From Candidatus Venteria ishoeyi (GTDB lineage Bacteria; Pseudomonadota; Gammaproteobacteria; Beggiatoales; Beggiatoaceae): a DNA stretch of 64,000 bases. Positions 1 to 7,202 of this stretch are shown one piece after another. The stretch covers positions 23,708 through 87,707 of the forward strand of contig NZ_JAUCGJ010000014.1 in NCBI RefSeq assembly GCF_030378065.1. Reading direction: 5' to 3'. Under the pieces are notes generated by a model, which saw only the letters and a list, made by a program, of their open reading frames with translations, had not been told where the DNA came from and searched no databases. Each line of letters opens with the position of its first letter. Position 1 is the stretch's first letter. Position numbers and translations under genes: made by a program.

Positions 1-804
1 TAGGTTGTTGACGCTGATTAAGGTATCGGGATGTTCCTTGCTCAGCACGGCTTCACGAACGCGCAAGGCCCGTTGATACAGCGGCTCGGCTTCGCCATAG
101 CGGCCTTGGGATTGATACAAGCCCGCCAGGTTGTTGACGCTGATTAAGGTATCGGGATGTTCCTTGCCCAGCACGGCTTCACGAACGCGCAAGGCCCGTT
201 TATACAGCGGCTCGGCTTCGCCATAGCGGCCTTGGGATTTATACAAGCCCGCCAGGTTGTTGACGCTGATTAAGGTATCGGGATGTTCCTTGCCCAGCAC
301 GGCTTCACGAACGCGCAAGGCCCGTTGATACAGCGGCTCGGCTTCGCCATAGCTGCCTTGGGCTTGATAAAGGCCCGCCAGGTTGTTGACGCTGATTAAG
401 GTTGAGGGATGTTCCTTGCCAAACGTCTGTTCTTTCACTCGTAAGGTACGTTCTAGAAGGGGAGTTGCCGAATCGTATTGCCCCAGGGATTGGTACAGTT
501 GCCCTAGATTATTGAGAGCATACAAAGATTTCTGGTGCTGTGCACCAAGTTTTTGCTCAGCGTATTGCCAGGTTTGTTGCGCCAACTCGATAGCTTCGCG
601 GTATTTGCCATCCTGGTAAAGTTTGACTGCGAAGCCGTTTAAGGTGCTTACGAGTTGTTCGGGCTCCGGTGCTTGGCCAGTTTTTTCTTCCAGGACCGCG
701 GCGACGCTGGACACCCATTCGAGTTCGGCGGGATCAAGGGTTTGCTGAGCTTCAACGGCAGTAAGCGCCAGACAGCCAAGCAATAACGGGATGGGTAATT
801 TCAT
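1..804 (-). CDS. TPR-repeat protein with signal peptide (3' end outside window)
   Basis: The gene starts at an ATG at 804-802 behind a good AAGGAGTG site and stays open to the left edge, giving 268 visible codons. The first 20 or so residues look like a Sec signal peptide (MKLPIPLLL then a hydrophobic stretch ending VEA-QQ), so the protein is probably exported. From about residue 60 it consists of 42-residue tetratricopeptide repeats of the kinesin-light-chain type, with the pattern LAGLY-SQGRYGEAEPLYQRAL-VRE. Such repeats bind other proteins. The repeats nearest the start are diverged, while those towards the left edge are almost identical at the DNA level with a period of exactly 126 bp. 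The partner and function are unknown. The two following minus-strand genes may be co-transcribed with it. Confidence 0.85.
   Translation of the reverse strand, partial: MKLPIPLLLGCLALTAVEAQQTLDPAELEWVSSVAAVLEEKTGQAPEPEQLVSTLNGFAVKLYQDGKYREAIELAQQTWQYAEQKLGAQHQKSLYALNNLGQLYQSLGQYDSATPLLERTLRVKEQTFGKEHPSTLISVNNLAGLYQAQGSYGEAEPLYQRALRVREAVLGKEHPDTLISVNNLAGLYKSQGRYGEAEPLYKRALRVREAVLGKEHPDTLISVNNLAGLYQSQGRYGEAEPLYQRALRVREAVLSKEHPDTLISVNNL
5..382 (-). repeat. Three near-identical 126-bp tandem repeats encoding TPR units
   Basis: Units begin at 5, 131 and 257, with a diverged fourth at 383. Units one to three differ at only a few bases, while the TPR copies nearer the gene start differ much more. 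This is the signature of recent in-frame repeat expansion. Confidence 0.9.
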
Positions 805-818
805 GTTCACTCCTTTCA

Positions 819-1454
819 TCAGGAACAACTGCCGTATTGCGGCAAGACCCGCAAGGCCCGCACTTCACCCATAGGAATATGAAGCACCGCCGGTTGCAGA
901 CCGGGTTTGTCTTGGTAAGTGTAAAACAACAGTGCCTGCCTGCCGCTTTGCAGCAGCAGGCGATAACAGCCTTTGGGCAGCGCATCGCTAACGACTTGCA
1001 AGTCCGGCGGCTGTTGAACCTTGTCTTTGAGCCAGATTTTTACTCGCGGATAAGCGGGATAGTCTTGCTGTTGCTGGGCTTGAAAATGTTGTACCGCACT
1101 GTAGCGGGCAAGCTGATAGGCACCCACGAACAGCGCCAGAATCAGTATGGGAACCAGGGCCGTGGCCAGGGCATGTTGAATACGTGGACGCTTGCGCAAC
1201 AGCCACCAGATAGCGACAATGCCCAGGTAGAGCAGGAGCAGCCACCAGTGATCAGACAAGACCCAAAAGCCATAGATAATAAAGTACTGACCGGGAATGT
1301 CGATGGACAACAGACCCAGATTAAACGCAGCATAATAGGCATAAGCATAACTCCAGCCTATCACATATATCAGCGCGGTCATCAAGGAGGGCAGGCTGAT
1401 CCATTCCCACCAGCGCAGGTTGTCGTTTGCTTGTTGTTTGGCTGCTTCGCTCAT
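819..1454 (-). CDS. Hypothetical membrane protein
   Basis: This 211-residue protein is not recognised. After a polar N-terminus (MSEAAKQQANDN) it has about four hydrophobic segments, at roughly residues 22-45, 52-68, 70-86 and 95-113. A soluble C-terminal part of about 95 residues follows, ending in CS and containing one earlier Cys (GCYRLLL). It is predicted to be an inner-membrane protein with an extramembrane C-terminal domain. It lies 14 bases upstream of the TPR gene and 2 bases downstream of the next minus-strand gene, so the three probably form one operon. No catalytic motif can be seen. Confidence 0.6.
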   Translation of the reverse strand: MSEAAKQQANDNLRWWEWISLPSLMTALIYVIGWSYAYAYYAAFNLGLLSIDIPGQYFIIYGFWVLSDHWWLLLLYLGIVAIWWLLRKRPRIQHALATALVPILILALFVGAYQLARYSAVQHFQAQQQQDYPAYPRVKIWLKDKVQQPPDLQVVSDALPKGCYRLLLQSGRQALLFYTYQDKPGLQPAVLHIPMGEVRALRVLPQYGSCS

Positions 1455-1456
1455 GT

Positions 1457-1867
1457 TTAATCTCCGCTTCTGGGGATGCGATCAGTTGTAGCTGGTTGGT
1501 TGTCTTGACAGGGGGTGCAATCGGGGTGGTCGGCGGGTAGTTGTTGCCAGGTCTGTACATTTTTTTGTTCAATCATGATGCCCTCCACGTCAAAACAAAA
1601 AATACGTGGTTGGTTTTCATTTTTGCGCTGCTGTCGGGTGCAATTCTTAATCAGATTGTCGGTGGCGGGATCGCGCAGACAAATACAAGCATTCAGTAAT
1701 GTTAACGGCGTTGCAGGCGGTGAGGGTATTGCGATCTTGGTGGGTGGTGCTGCGCTTGTGGCCTCAGCAGATGGCGTTTTATTGTTATCGGTACCGGTAC
1801 TAGCCTGGACTTGGACGTGTATACAGAATAGTAGTAGGCTGAAAATATAAATTTTTTCCATGAACAT
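1457..1867 (-). CDS. Hypothetical exported cysteine-containing protein
   Basis: This 136-residue protein has an N-terminal signal peptide ending near VQAS. A proline/alanine/threonine-rich stretch (about residues 25-52) follows, then a small domain with several cysteines (CICL, NCTRQQ, IFCFDVEG, DCTPC). The cysteines could form disulphides in the periplasm. The start could be the ATG at 1867 or the one two codons inside at 1861; an AGGA lies upstream of both. It is probably the first gene of a three-gene unit with the membrane and TPR genes. The family is not recognised. Confidence 0.55.
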   Translation of the reverse strand: MFMEKIYIFSLLLFCIHVQVQASTGTDNNKTPSAEATSAAPPTKIAIPSPPATPLTLLNACICLRDPATDNLIKNCTRQQRKNENQPRIFCFDVEGIMIEQKNVQTWQQLPADHPDCTPCQDNQPATTDRIPRSGD

Positions 1868-2120
1868 AACAGAAATCCTTTGTTTTTTGAGTTTTTAGGT
1901 TTTGTTAAAACTTATTGCTGCTCACTTTATCCATACTTTTTATCCATATTTTGAGATGTTGAATAATTGATATTAACAGAAGCACGCAGAGCATGCTCAT
2001 TTTGCTGAAAAGTGACTGAAAACAACACAGTTCTTATTAAAATGAGGTACATTAACGTAGTTTATTGATTTAATTTATTATAAATATAAAAAACTGTGCA
2101 AGCCATTGGAGTGCTGTGCC
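1868..2120. other. AT-rich divergent intergenic region
   Basis: These 253 bases separate a minus-strand unit from a plus-strand gene and should hold both promoters. The sequence is AT-rich, and no convincing operator, hairpin or small gene was seen. A GGAG Shine-Dalgarno at 2108-2111 serves the gene at 2121. Confidence 0.4.
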
Positions 2121-2573
2121 ATGAAAAAATCTGTATTATTTGTGCTATTACTGCTGATGCTCAGCGGCTGCGCCAGTTTAGGCGTGAACGAGCGGCCTTA
2201 TGTCAGCCTGAGCAATTTAACGCCACTGGGCATGAGTCTGTTAGAACAGCATTACCAGTTACAACTGCGTATTCAAAATCCCAGTCCGGTGCCTTTGTCC
2301 ATTAATGGCATGGCGTTTAAGCTGGAAATTAATGGTAAAAACTTTGCGCGCGGGGTCAGTAATAAAAAAACCAGCATTCCGGCATTTTCCAGTCAACTCG
2401 TTGAAGCCGAAGTCAGCAGCAGTTTATTTGGCATCCTGCGTCAGGTGCAAAGCTTAAGTGACGGACAGCAAACGCATTTTCGTTATCGTCTGTCCGGCAC
2501 CTTATATTCCGATGGTTTGATGAGTGTTTCATTTGAAACCAAGGATGAGATTGCCCTGAGCCAATTTCAGTAA
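2121..2573 (+). CDS. LEA14-like (WHy domain) lipoprotein
   Basis: The protein has 150 residues from the ATG at 2121; a TTG five codons upstream is in frame but lacks a ribosome site, whereas GGAG sits 9 bases before 2121. Residues 1-17 form a lipoprotein signal with lipobox LSGC, so the protein should be anchored to a membrane by its Cys. The remainder (LRIQNPSPVPLSINGMAF and IPAFSSQLVEAEVS) matches the LEA type 2/WHy beta-sandwich family found in bacterial lipoproteins. Its role is not established and may concern envelope stress or desiccation. It stands alone, and a copy of the 158-bp element lies 74 bases downstream. Confidence 0.75.
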   Translation: MKKSVLFVLLLLMLSGCASLGVNERPYVSLSNLTPLGMSLLEQHYQLQLRIQNPSPVPLSINGMAFKLEINGKNFARGVSNKKTSIPAFSSQLVEAEVSSSLFGILRQVQSLSDGQQTHFRYRLSGTLYSDGLMSVSFETKDEIALSQFQ

Positions 2574-2647
2574 GACATTGCATTTTGTTTAAACTCAGCT
2601 TAATTTAATAGCTTCCTATAGTAAGATGCTTATTTTTTTGTGCTTTA

Positions 2648-2805
2648 GGAGTGAGAATTTTATAACTTCAGCAACTTGGCTGGTCTTTTTCTCCATTTTC
2701 TACGTTATGAAAACAGTTACATAGCTTGCTATGCGCCTGTTTTCACGCCTTGAAAATGAATAAAAATCCTGCGCCCAGTTTCTGTATTTATTTCATCCTC
2801 ACTCC
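2648..2805 (+). repeat. 158-bp snap-back element, copy 1
   Basis: The element begins GGAGTGAG and ends CTCACTCC. Its centre is a palindrome, GAAAACAG...CATAGC-TT-GCTATG...CTGTTTTC, and the outer arms are also partly complementary, so a single strand would fold back over most of its length. The left flank is TTA and the right flank TAA, so this is the one copy without a perfect 3-bp duplication. It lies between the LEA-like gene and the FKBP gene and ends 47 bases before the FKBP start. Confidence 0.85.
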
Positions 2806-2852
2806 TAATGTACAAAAAAATATTTACAATAATATTGAATCAAAGGAAGATT

Positions 2853-3572
2853 ATGAAATCATCAACCCGTGTACTTTCCAACTTAAGTCTGGCGATTGCC
2901 ATCAGCTTATCACCACTGGCCTTGCATGCTGAAGAAGCGGCTAAGCTCAGCACGGAAAAAGAACGCCTGAGTTACAGCTTTGGTCAGAAAATGGGCGCAA
3001 ACTTCAAAAAGCAGGGGGTCGAACTAGATATGACGCAACTGACTCGTGGTATTGAAGACGCACTCAGTGGCAAACAAGGGCCAATGACACCTGCTGAAGT
3101 TGAAAAAACCATGCAGGAATACCAACGCGCTTATTTCAAGCGTCAGGCAGAATTCAAAAATGAGGCCGCGAATAAAAACCTGGAAGCGGGTAAAGCTTTT
3201 CTGGCGGAAAATGCCAAAAAAGAAGGCGTGAAAATCCTGGATAATGGCTTGCAGTATAAGGTCATCAAATCCGGCAGCGGCAAAACCCCTGGTGAGAAAG
3301 ATTATGTTTCCGTACACTATCGGGGTACTTTAATCGATGGTACCGAGTTTGACAGTTCTTATAAACGCGGAACACCGGCAAATTTCCCGGTTAATGGCGT
3401 TATCAAAGGTTGGACTCAGGCATTGCAGAAAATGAAAGAAGGGGATAAATGGATGTTATATATCCCTTCTGATCTGGGTTATGGCCTGCGTGGCAGTGGC
3501 CAGAAAATCCAGGCTAATTCAACTTTGGTTTTTGAAGTTGAATTATTAACCGTTAAGGAAAAAGCCAAGTAG
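2853..3572 (+). CDS. FKBP-type peptidyl-prolyl cis-trans isomerase, periplasmic (FkpA/Mip-like)
   Basis: The protein has 239 residues from the ATG at 2853, which follows AAGGAAG; an upstream in-frame start would begin next to the repeat element and is unlikely. Residues 1-25 are a Sec signal peptide ending ALHA-EE. Residues 30-115 form the helical dimerisation domain of FkpA/Mip proteins (LSYSFGQKMG, then QRAYFKRQAEF). From about residue 130 comes the FKBP domain, with VHYRGTLIDGTEFDSS, VIKGWTQALQKMKEGDKWMLYIP and LVFEVELL. It catalyses proline isomerisation and acts as a folding chaperone in the periplasm. A GC-rich hairpin follows the stop codon. Confidence 0.92.
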   Translation: MKSSTRVLSNLSLAIAISLSPLALHAEEAAKLSTEKERLSYSFGQKMGANFKKQGVELDMTQLTRGIEDALSGKQGPMTPAEVEKTMQEYQRAYFKRQAEFKNEAANKNLEAGKAFLAENAKKEGVKILDNGLQYKVIKSGSGKTPGEKDYVSVHYRGTLIDGTEFDSSYKRGTPANFPVNGVIKGWTQALQKMKEGDKWMLYIPSDLGYGLRGSGQKIQANSTLVFEVELLTVKEKAK

Positions 3573-3589
3573 TAAAAAAACAGAAGCAC

Positions 3590-3610
3590 GCCCGGTATAA
3601 CAGCCGGGCG
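3590..3610 (+). terminator. Hairpin after the FKBP gene
   Basis: A 7-bp GC-rich stem (CGCCCGG/CCGGGCG) with a 7-base loop lies 18 bases after the FKBP stop codon. The following sequence (CATCTTATA) has only a weak T-run, so termination may be incomplete. Confidence 0.5.
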
Positions 3611-3641
3611 CATCTTATACCGCTGTAGAGGAGAAATACTT

Positions 3642-4694
3642 ATGACTGATATTAGCAAACTCTTAGGTGAAGAAACTCAATATTTATTAGGCCATCAGTG
3701 TCAAACCCTTTCTAAAGATATGCTCAGTCTGCCGGGGTCTGATTATGTTTCCCGTGTATTAATGCAAAAAGATCGTAAACCTACGGTGATGCGTAATCTG
3801 CAAACCCTGTTTAATACCGGTCGTCTGGCGGGTACGGGGTATCTGTCTATCTTACCCGTTGATCAAGGCGTTGAGCACTCAGGTGGTGCATCTTTTGCGC
3901 CTAATCCACTATATTTTGACCCGGATAATATTGTAAAACTGGCGATTGAAGGTGGTTGTAACGCTGTGGCCTCAACCCTGGGCGTGTTATCTTCAGTTGC
4001 CCGCAAATATGCGCATCAAATTCCTTTTCTGGTAAAAATCAATCATAACGAAATTCTCAGTTATCCTAATTTTTATGATCAAACACTGTTTGCCAGCGTG
4101 GAACAAGCTTTTGATATGGGCGCGGTGGCGGTAGGTGCAACGGTATATTACGGCTCGGAACACACGCGCAGACAGGTACAGGAAATCAGTGAAGCATTTG
4201 AGCGCGCACATGAACTGGGCATGGTTACAGTGTTGTGGGCTTATTTGCGTAATCCCGCCTTTAAAAAAGACGGCGTGGATTATCACACTGCTGCCGACTT
4301 AACCGGGCAGGCCAATCATCTTGCCGTTACCATTAATGCCGATATTGTGAAACAAAAACAGGCACAGACGAATGGTGGTTACAATGCCATTCAATTTGGC
4401 AAAACCCATCCTAAAGTCTATGAGGAACTGACCAGCGAACACCCGATTGATCTGGTGCGTTATCAGGTTGCCAATTGTTATATGGGGCGCGCTGGTTTGA
4501 TTAATTCTGGTGGCGCATCCAGTGGCGCGGATGATTTGCACCAGGCGGTACGCACGGCGGTGATTAATAAGCGTGGCGGTGGCATGGGGATGATTTCCGG
4601 GCGCAAGGCCTTTCAGCGCTCGATGGCGGAAGGTGTTGATTTATTAAATGCAATTCAGGATGTGTATCTGGATAAGCAGATTACAGTCGCTTAG
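3642..4694 (+). CDS. fbaB: Class I fructose-bisphosphate aldolase (FbaB/DhnA family)
   Basis: This 350-residue protein matches E. coli FbaB in length and almost end to end in sequence: [82 protein letters not shown] and [14 protein letters not shown]. It cleaves fructose 1,6-bisphosphate to dihydroxyacetone phosphate and glyceraldehyde 3-phosphate through a lysine Schiff base, probably the Lys of ADIVKQ. It acts in the cytoplasm in glycolysis and gluconeogenesis. A GAGGAG site precedes the start at 3642. The gene appears monocistronic: a hairpin lies on each side. Confidence 0.95.
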   Translation: MTDISKLLGEETQYLLGHQCQTLSKDMLSLPGSDYVSRVLMQKDRKPTVMRNLQTLFNTGRLAGTGYLSILPVDQGVEHSGGASFAPNPLYFDPDNIVKLAIEGGCNAVASTLGVLSSVARKYAHQIPFLVKINHNEILSYPNFYDQTLFASVEQAFDMGAVAVGATVYYGSEHTRRQVQEISEAFERAHELGMVTVLWAYLRNPAFKKDGVDYHTAADLTGQANHLAVTINADIVKQKQAQTNGGYNAIQFGKTHPKVYEELTSEHPIDLVRYQVANCYMGRAGLINSGGASSGADDLHQAVRTAVINKRGGGMGMISGRKAFQRSMAEGVDLLNAIQDVYLDKQITVA

Positions 4695-4714
4695 AAGTTG
4701 TTGCTAAATGTTTC

Positions 4715-4748
4715 ACGGATAACACCCCTGCGCAGGGGTGTTATCCGT
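4715..4748. terminator. Perfect 34-bp palindrome downstream of fbaB
   Basis: ACGGATAACACCCCTG is followed directly by its reverse complement (centre CG), giving a perfect 34-bp palindrome 20 bases after the fbaB stop. There is no T-tract. The same core (GGATAACACCCC and its complement) recurs at 35260-35292 after tpx, so it may be a terminator or a dispersed palindromic unit. Confidence 0.6.
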
Positions 4749-4815
4749 ACGTACTATCAAGTGTTAGCATGAGATGTAAGCGACTTTCAGGAGTGAAGCA
4801 GATGAATGAAGCTTA

Positions 4816-4973
4816 GGAGTGAGAATTTTATAACTTCAGCAACCTGGCTGGTCTTTTTCTCCATTTTCTGCGTTGTGAAAACAGTTACATAGCTTGCTAT
4901 GCGCCTGTTTTCACGCCTTGAAAATGAATAAAAATCCTGTGCCCAGTTCCTGCACTTATTTCATCCTCACTCC
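4816..4973 (+). repeat. 158-bp snap-back element, copy 2
   Basis: The same element as copy 1, in the same orientation, flanked on both sides by the direct repeat TTA (left 4813-4815, right 4974-4976). It lies between the convergent fbaB and nirJ genes and ends 11 bases before the nirJ stop codon. Confidence 0.88.
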
Positions 4974-4984
4974 TTACATCGAAT

Positions 4985-6121
4985 TCAGGTTACTTCTTCA
5001 TCACTCAGATAACACCCCGGATCTTCATTCCAGGCATCCCCGGTAACTTGGTAAGCTCGCACCCGGGTATTGCCACCACAGATTTTAAGATATTTGCAGC
5101 TGGCACAGCGTCCTTTTAAGGGGCGGGGATTCTGTTTTAAGCCTGCCATCAGTGGATCGGAAGTATCCTGCCAGATTTCAGAAAATGGGCGATCCTGAAC
5201 ATTACCCAAATCATAATTCCACCAAAATGTATCAGGGTGTACTGTGCCGAGGTTGTCGATATTAGCAATATTAACACCTGAAGAATTACCGCCCCATTGC
5301 TCCAGTTTTGCCTGTAAATGTGCAGCTTGCTCAGGGAAGTGTTTTTTAGCCCAATGCAGCAGGAAAACGCCATCGGCATCATTATTACCCGTGACAAACT
5401 CACGGGTTTTGCCTGCACGCAAGGTATTCAAGCAGGTTTCAAACAGCTTTTCCATCGCCTGCCGGGTCATCTGGTGATAGACATCATCTTTACGGTTTTT
5501 ATTGCCGCGTCCGCCATAATTTAGATGTGATAAATAGAACTTATCAATCTCTTCAGTTTCCAGCAATTCCAGCATTTTGGGGAATTGTTCCTGGTTATCC
5601 TGGGTCAGGGTAAAACGCAGGCCAATTTTTATGTTATTTTGGCGGCATAAACGCACTGCTTCCAGCGAAGCGTCAAATGCCCCTTCCTGACGCCGGAACT
5701 GATCATGGGTTTTACCAATGCCATCTAAGCTGATACCGACATAGTCATAACCCATGTCAGCAATCTGCTGGATATTGTCTGCATTAATCAGGGTACCATT
5801 GGTAGAAAGCGCAACATAAAAACCCATGTCTTTCGCGCGTTGGGAAATGGTGTAAATATCCTTGTGCATCAAAGGCTCGCCACCGGATAAAATCAATACC
5901 GGCACGCCAAAGGCTTTTAAGTCATCCATTACCGTATAAATCTTATCGGTGGATAATTCTCCTGGAAAATCAGTATCTACAGAAATTGAATAACAGTGTT
6001 TGCACATTAAATTGCAGCGGCGAATCAAATTCCAGATCACCACCGGACCTTTGGGTTTACGGGCTGGTTTCAGTGGCGTGGGATTGAGTAATTCCTGGAT
6101 ATAAGGGGTGATGCGTAGCAT
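4985..6121 (-). CDS. nirJ: Haem d1 biosynthesis radical SAM protein NirJ
   Basis: The protein has 378 residues. Cys36, Cys40 and Cys43 (RCNLMCKHCY) bind the radical-SAM 4Fe-4S cluster, and LSGGEPLMHKD is the SAM-binding motif. The C-terminal SPASM-like region has further cysteines (RCASCKYLKICGGN and DPGCYLSDEE) for auxiliary clusters. NirJ removes the propionate side chains of 12,18-didecarboxysiroheme on the route to haem d1, the cofactor of cytochrome cd1 nitrite reductase. It points the same way as nirS to nirN but is cut off from nirN by about 1 kb of foreign DNA. This block holds a toxin-antitoxin locus with its own terminator, so nirJ may rely on read-through or a promoter of its own. 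A GGGAAC precedes the ATG. Confidence 0.93.
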   Translation of the reverse strand: MLRITPYIQELLNPTPLKPARKPKGPVVIWNLIRRCNLMCKHCYSISVDTDFPGELSTDKIYTVMDDLKAFGVPVLILSGGEPLMHKDIYTISQRAKDMGFYVALSTNGTLINADNIQQIADMGYDYVGISLDGIGKTHDQFRRQEGAFDASLEAVRLCRQNNIKIGLRFTLTQDNQEQFPKMLELLETEEIDKFYLSHLNYGGRGNKNRKDDVYHQMTRQAMEKLFETCLNTLRAGKTREFVTGNNDADGVFLLHWAKKHFPEQAAHLQAKLEQWGGNSSGVNIANIDNLGTVHPDTFWWNYDLGNVQDRPFSEIWQDTSDPLMAGLKQNPRPLKGRCASCKYLKICGGNTRVRAYQVTGDAWNEDPGCYLSDEEVT

Positions 6122-6193
6122 TGGCGTGTTCCCATTTCAAAGCGCTAATATAAGCTGATGTTGATGACTTTTTCTAATATACGATAATAGCCA

Positions 6194-6388
6194 TTAGTGG
6201 CAATCTTGAATTTCATCCAGATCAATATCCAGGTCAATTTTTCCTTTGTAATTTTTTAAATCAGAAATTTTTGCTTTTCTAATTAACCCTTTTAAGGCCA
6301 GCATAATCACGGCGGTTTTTGTGCCCGTATGCGTAACCATCATGGCTTCATCTATCAGATTTTCAGGTAAATCAAGTATTGTTCTCAT
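6194..6388 (-). CDS. VapB-family (DUF2191-like) antitoxin, orphan
   Basis: This 64-residue protein begins MRTILDLPENLIDEAM, continues TKTAVIMLALKGLIRK and ends with an acidic tail (GKIDLDIDLDEI). This is the layout of VapB antitoxins: an N-terminal ribbon-helix-helix DNA-binding region and a C-terminal segment that blocks a PIN-domain toxin. The expected vapC does not follow; the next gene is nirJ, 72 bases away. It is therefore an orphan antitoxin, either a leftover of a decayed module or a solitary regulator. It lies directly beyond the attC-like site in the block that splits the nir operon. Confidence 0.65.
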   Translation of the reverse strand: MRTILDLPENLIDEAMMVTHTGTKTAVIMLALKGLIRKAKISDLKNYKGKIDLDIDLDEIQDCH

Positions 6389-6410
6389 CTGTATCTCTTT
6401 ACAAAAATAT

Positions 6411-6511
6411 GCACAACGGTAATGTTCAGCGACCGACTAAAGCGGACACCATAGCTGAATAGACCATTAGTCGAACCGCTTTGCTTGGTCTGTTGGAACT
6501 TTTTGTTAGGG
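6411..6511 (-). other. attC-like recombination site
   Basis: Read on the minus strand, the site starts CCCTAAC, overlapping the TAA stop of the upstream toxin gene, and ends GTTGTGC. Between them are complementary arms in the right order: GTTC/GAAC, GACC/GGTC and AAAGCGG/CCGCTTT, separated by small bulges, around a loop of about 30 bases. This fits the folded-strand structure of an integron attC site (core RYYYAAC...GTTRRRY), with mismatches in both outer cores. A stop codon inside the 5' core is typical of cassette genes. It is the only such site in this block and no integrase is present. Confidence 0.55.
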
Positions 6512-6940
6512 AGTTATGTTGAGTTCGGCATGGTAGTTAACCAATGTCGTATAGCCAAATCTTCTATATATTTCTCTCCCATCCTCTTTCGGGAAGTTTA
6601 TGTAAGAAGTTAAATATTCCTCAAATTTTTCTTGTATTTTCTTTTTGTTCTTTTTGATTTTGTCATATTCACTTCTGTTTCTAGGTCTAAATGGGGTTGC
6701 TCGTAAGTCAATGTCCTCTATTATGAGTGCTTTAGAGTAGTCAATCCCATTCCATTGGCCATTATGAAATACAGTCTTGAATCCATGAGAGTGATTGAGG
6801 TTACTGCGAAGAGGTAAAGCGAAGGTGAGGTTGTGTATTTTGATCGTAATGATGCCATATCCCCGGTTTTGCTTGTGCAATACCTCACGTAGAGTGGATA
6901 TCCTATTGTACGCTTCGTCTGTCAGAAGTCTTAATTGCAT
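6506..6940 (-). CDS. Type III toxin, TenpN/CptN-like endoribonuclease
   Basis: The protein has 144 residues. Residues 1-6 (MQLRLL), 38-50 (LTFALPLRSNLNH) and 65-74 (GIDYSKALII), followed by a lysine-rich helix at about 93-112, follow the pattern of the TenpN/CptN/ToxN toxins. These are small endoribonucleases held inactive by a processed repeat RNA. Context supports this: directly upstream on the same strand come a strong promoter (7120-7148), two 48-base tandem repeats (7006-7104) and a rho-independent terminator (6950-6994), then an AGGTGA site and this ATG. That order is diagnostic of type III systems, where the toxin mRNA comes from read-through of the terminator. Known type III loci act in plasmid maintenance and phage abortive infection. 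The assignment rests on motifs and layout, without an alignment. Confidence 0.8.
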   Translation of the reverse strand: MQLRLLTDEAYNRISTLREVLHKQNRGYGIITIKIHNLTFALPLRSNLNHSHGFKTVFHNGQWNGIDYSKALIIEDIDLRATPFRPRNRSEYDKIKKNKKKIQEKFEEYLTSYINFPKEDGREIYRRFGYTTLVNYHAELNITP

Positions 6941-6949
6941 TACATATTC

Positions 6950-6994
6950 ACCTAAAAATAAAAAGCCCTCACTACTTTAGATAGTGAGGGCTTT
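6950..6994 (-). terminator. Rho-independent terminator between antitoxin RNA and toxin gene
   Basis: A 13-bp stem (AAAGCCCTCACTA and its complement) with a 7-base loop is followed on the minus strand by a long T-rich run. It stands exactly where type III systems place the attenuating terminator that sets the ratio of antitoxin RNA to toxin mRNA. It would also stop transcripts coming from nirN. Confidence 0.85.
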
Positions 6995-7113
6995 CGCATA
7001 GGCAATCCAATGAGGTTGTTACTTATTAACGTGGGGATGCCTCTACCGCCACAAAGTCCAATGAGGTTATTACTTGTTAACGTGGGGATACCTCTACCGC
7101 CACATCGCCTACA
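6962..7113 (-). ncRNA. Type III antitoxin RNA with two tandem repeats
   Basis: The predicted transcript starts near 7113, just after the -10 box, and ends at the terminator hairpin. It carries two 48-base repeats (7057-7104 and 7006-7053) separated by 3 bases, giving a period of 51. They differ at three positions, all T/C changes on the RNA strand. Each begins UGUGGCGGUAGAGG on the RNA strand and contains short complementary blocks (GUGGCGG with CCCCAC, GAGG with CCUC) that could form a hairpin or pseudoknot. In known systems each repeat is cut out by the toxin and then binds and inhibits it. Confidence 0.75.
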
Positions 7114-7119
7114 TCTGAA

Positions 7120-7148
7120 ATGATAGTGTACTCAGTTTGAGTTGTCAA
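7120..7148 (-). promoter_or_regulatory. Strong sigma70-type promoter of the antitoxin RNA
   Basis: On the minus strand, TTGACA (7148-7143) is followed after exactly 17 bases by TATCAT (7125-7120). This is a consensus -35 box, an ideal spacer and a good -10 box. It points into the two tandem repeats and lies just after the end of nirN. Confidence 0.85.
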
Positions 7149-7202
7149 CCCCCCAATTATATTTCCCTAATATATTAGTCGAAGATATAGATTCCTTCAA
7201 GC

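Noticed and set aside
7006-7104. Two 48-bp repeats as a CRISPR array
   Set aside because: The spacing is only 3 bases, there are just two units, no cas genes are near, and a promoter-repeats-terminator-toxin layout explains them better.
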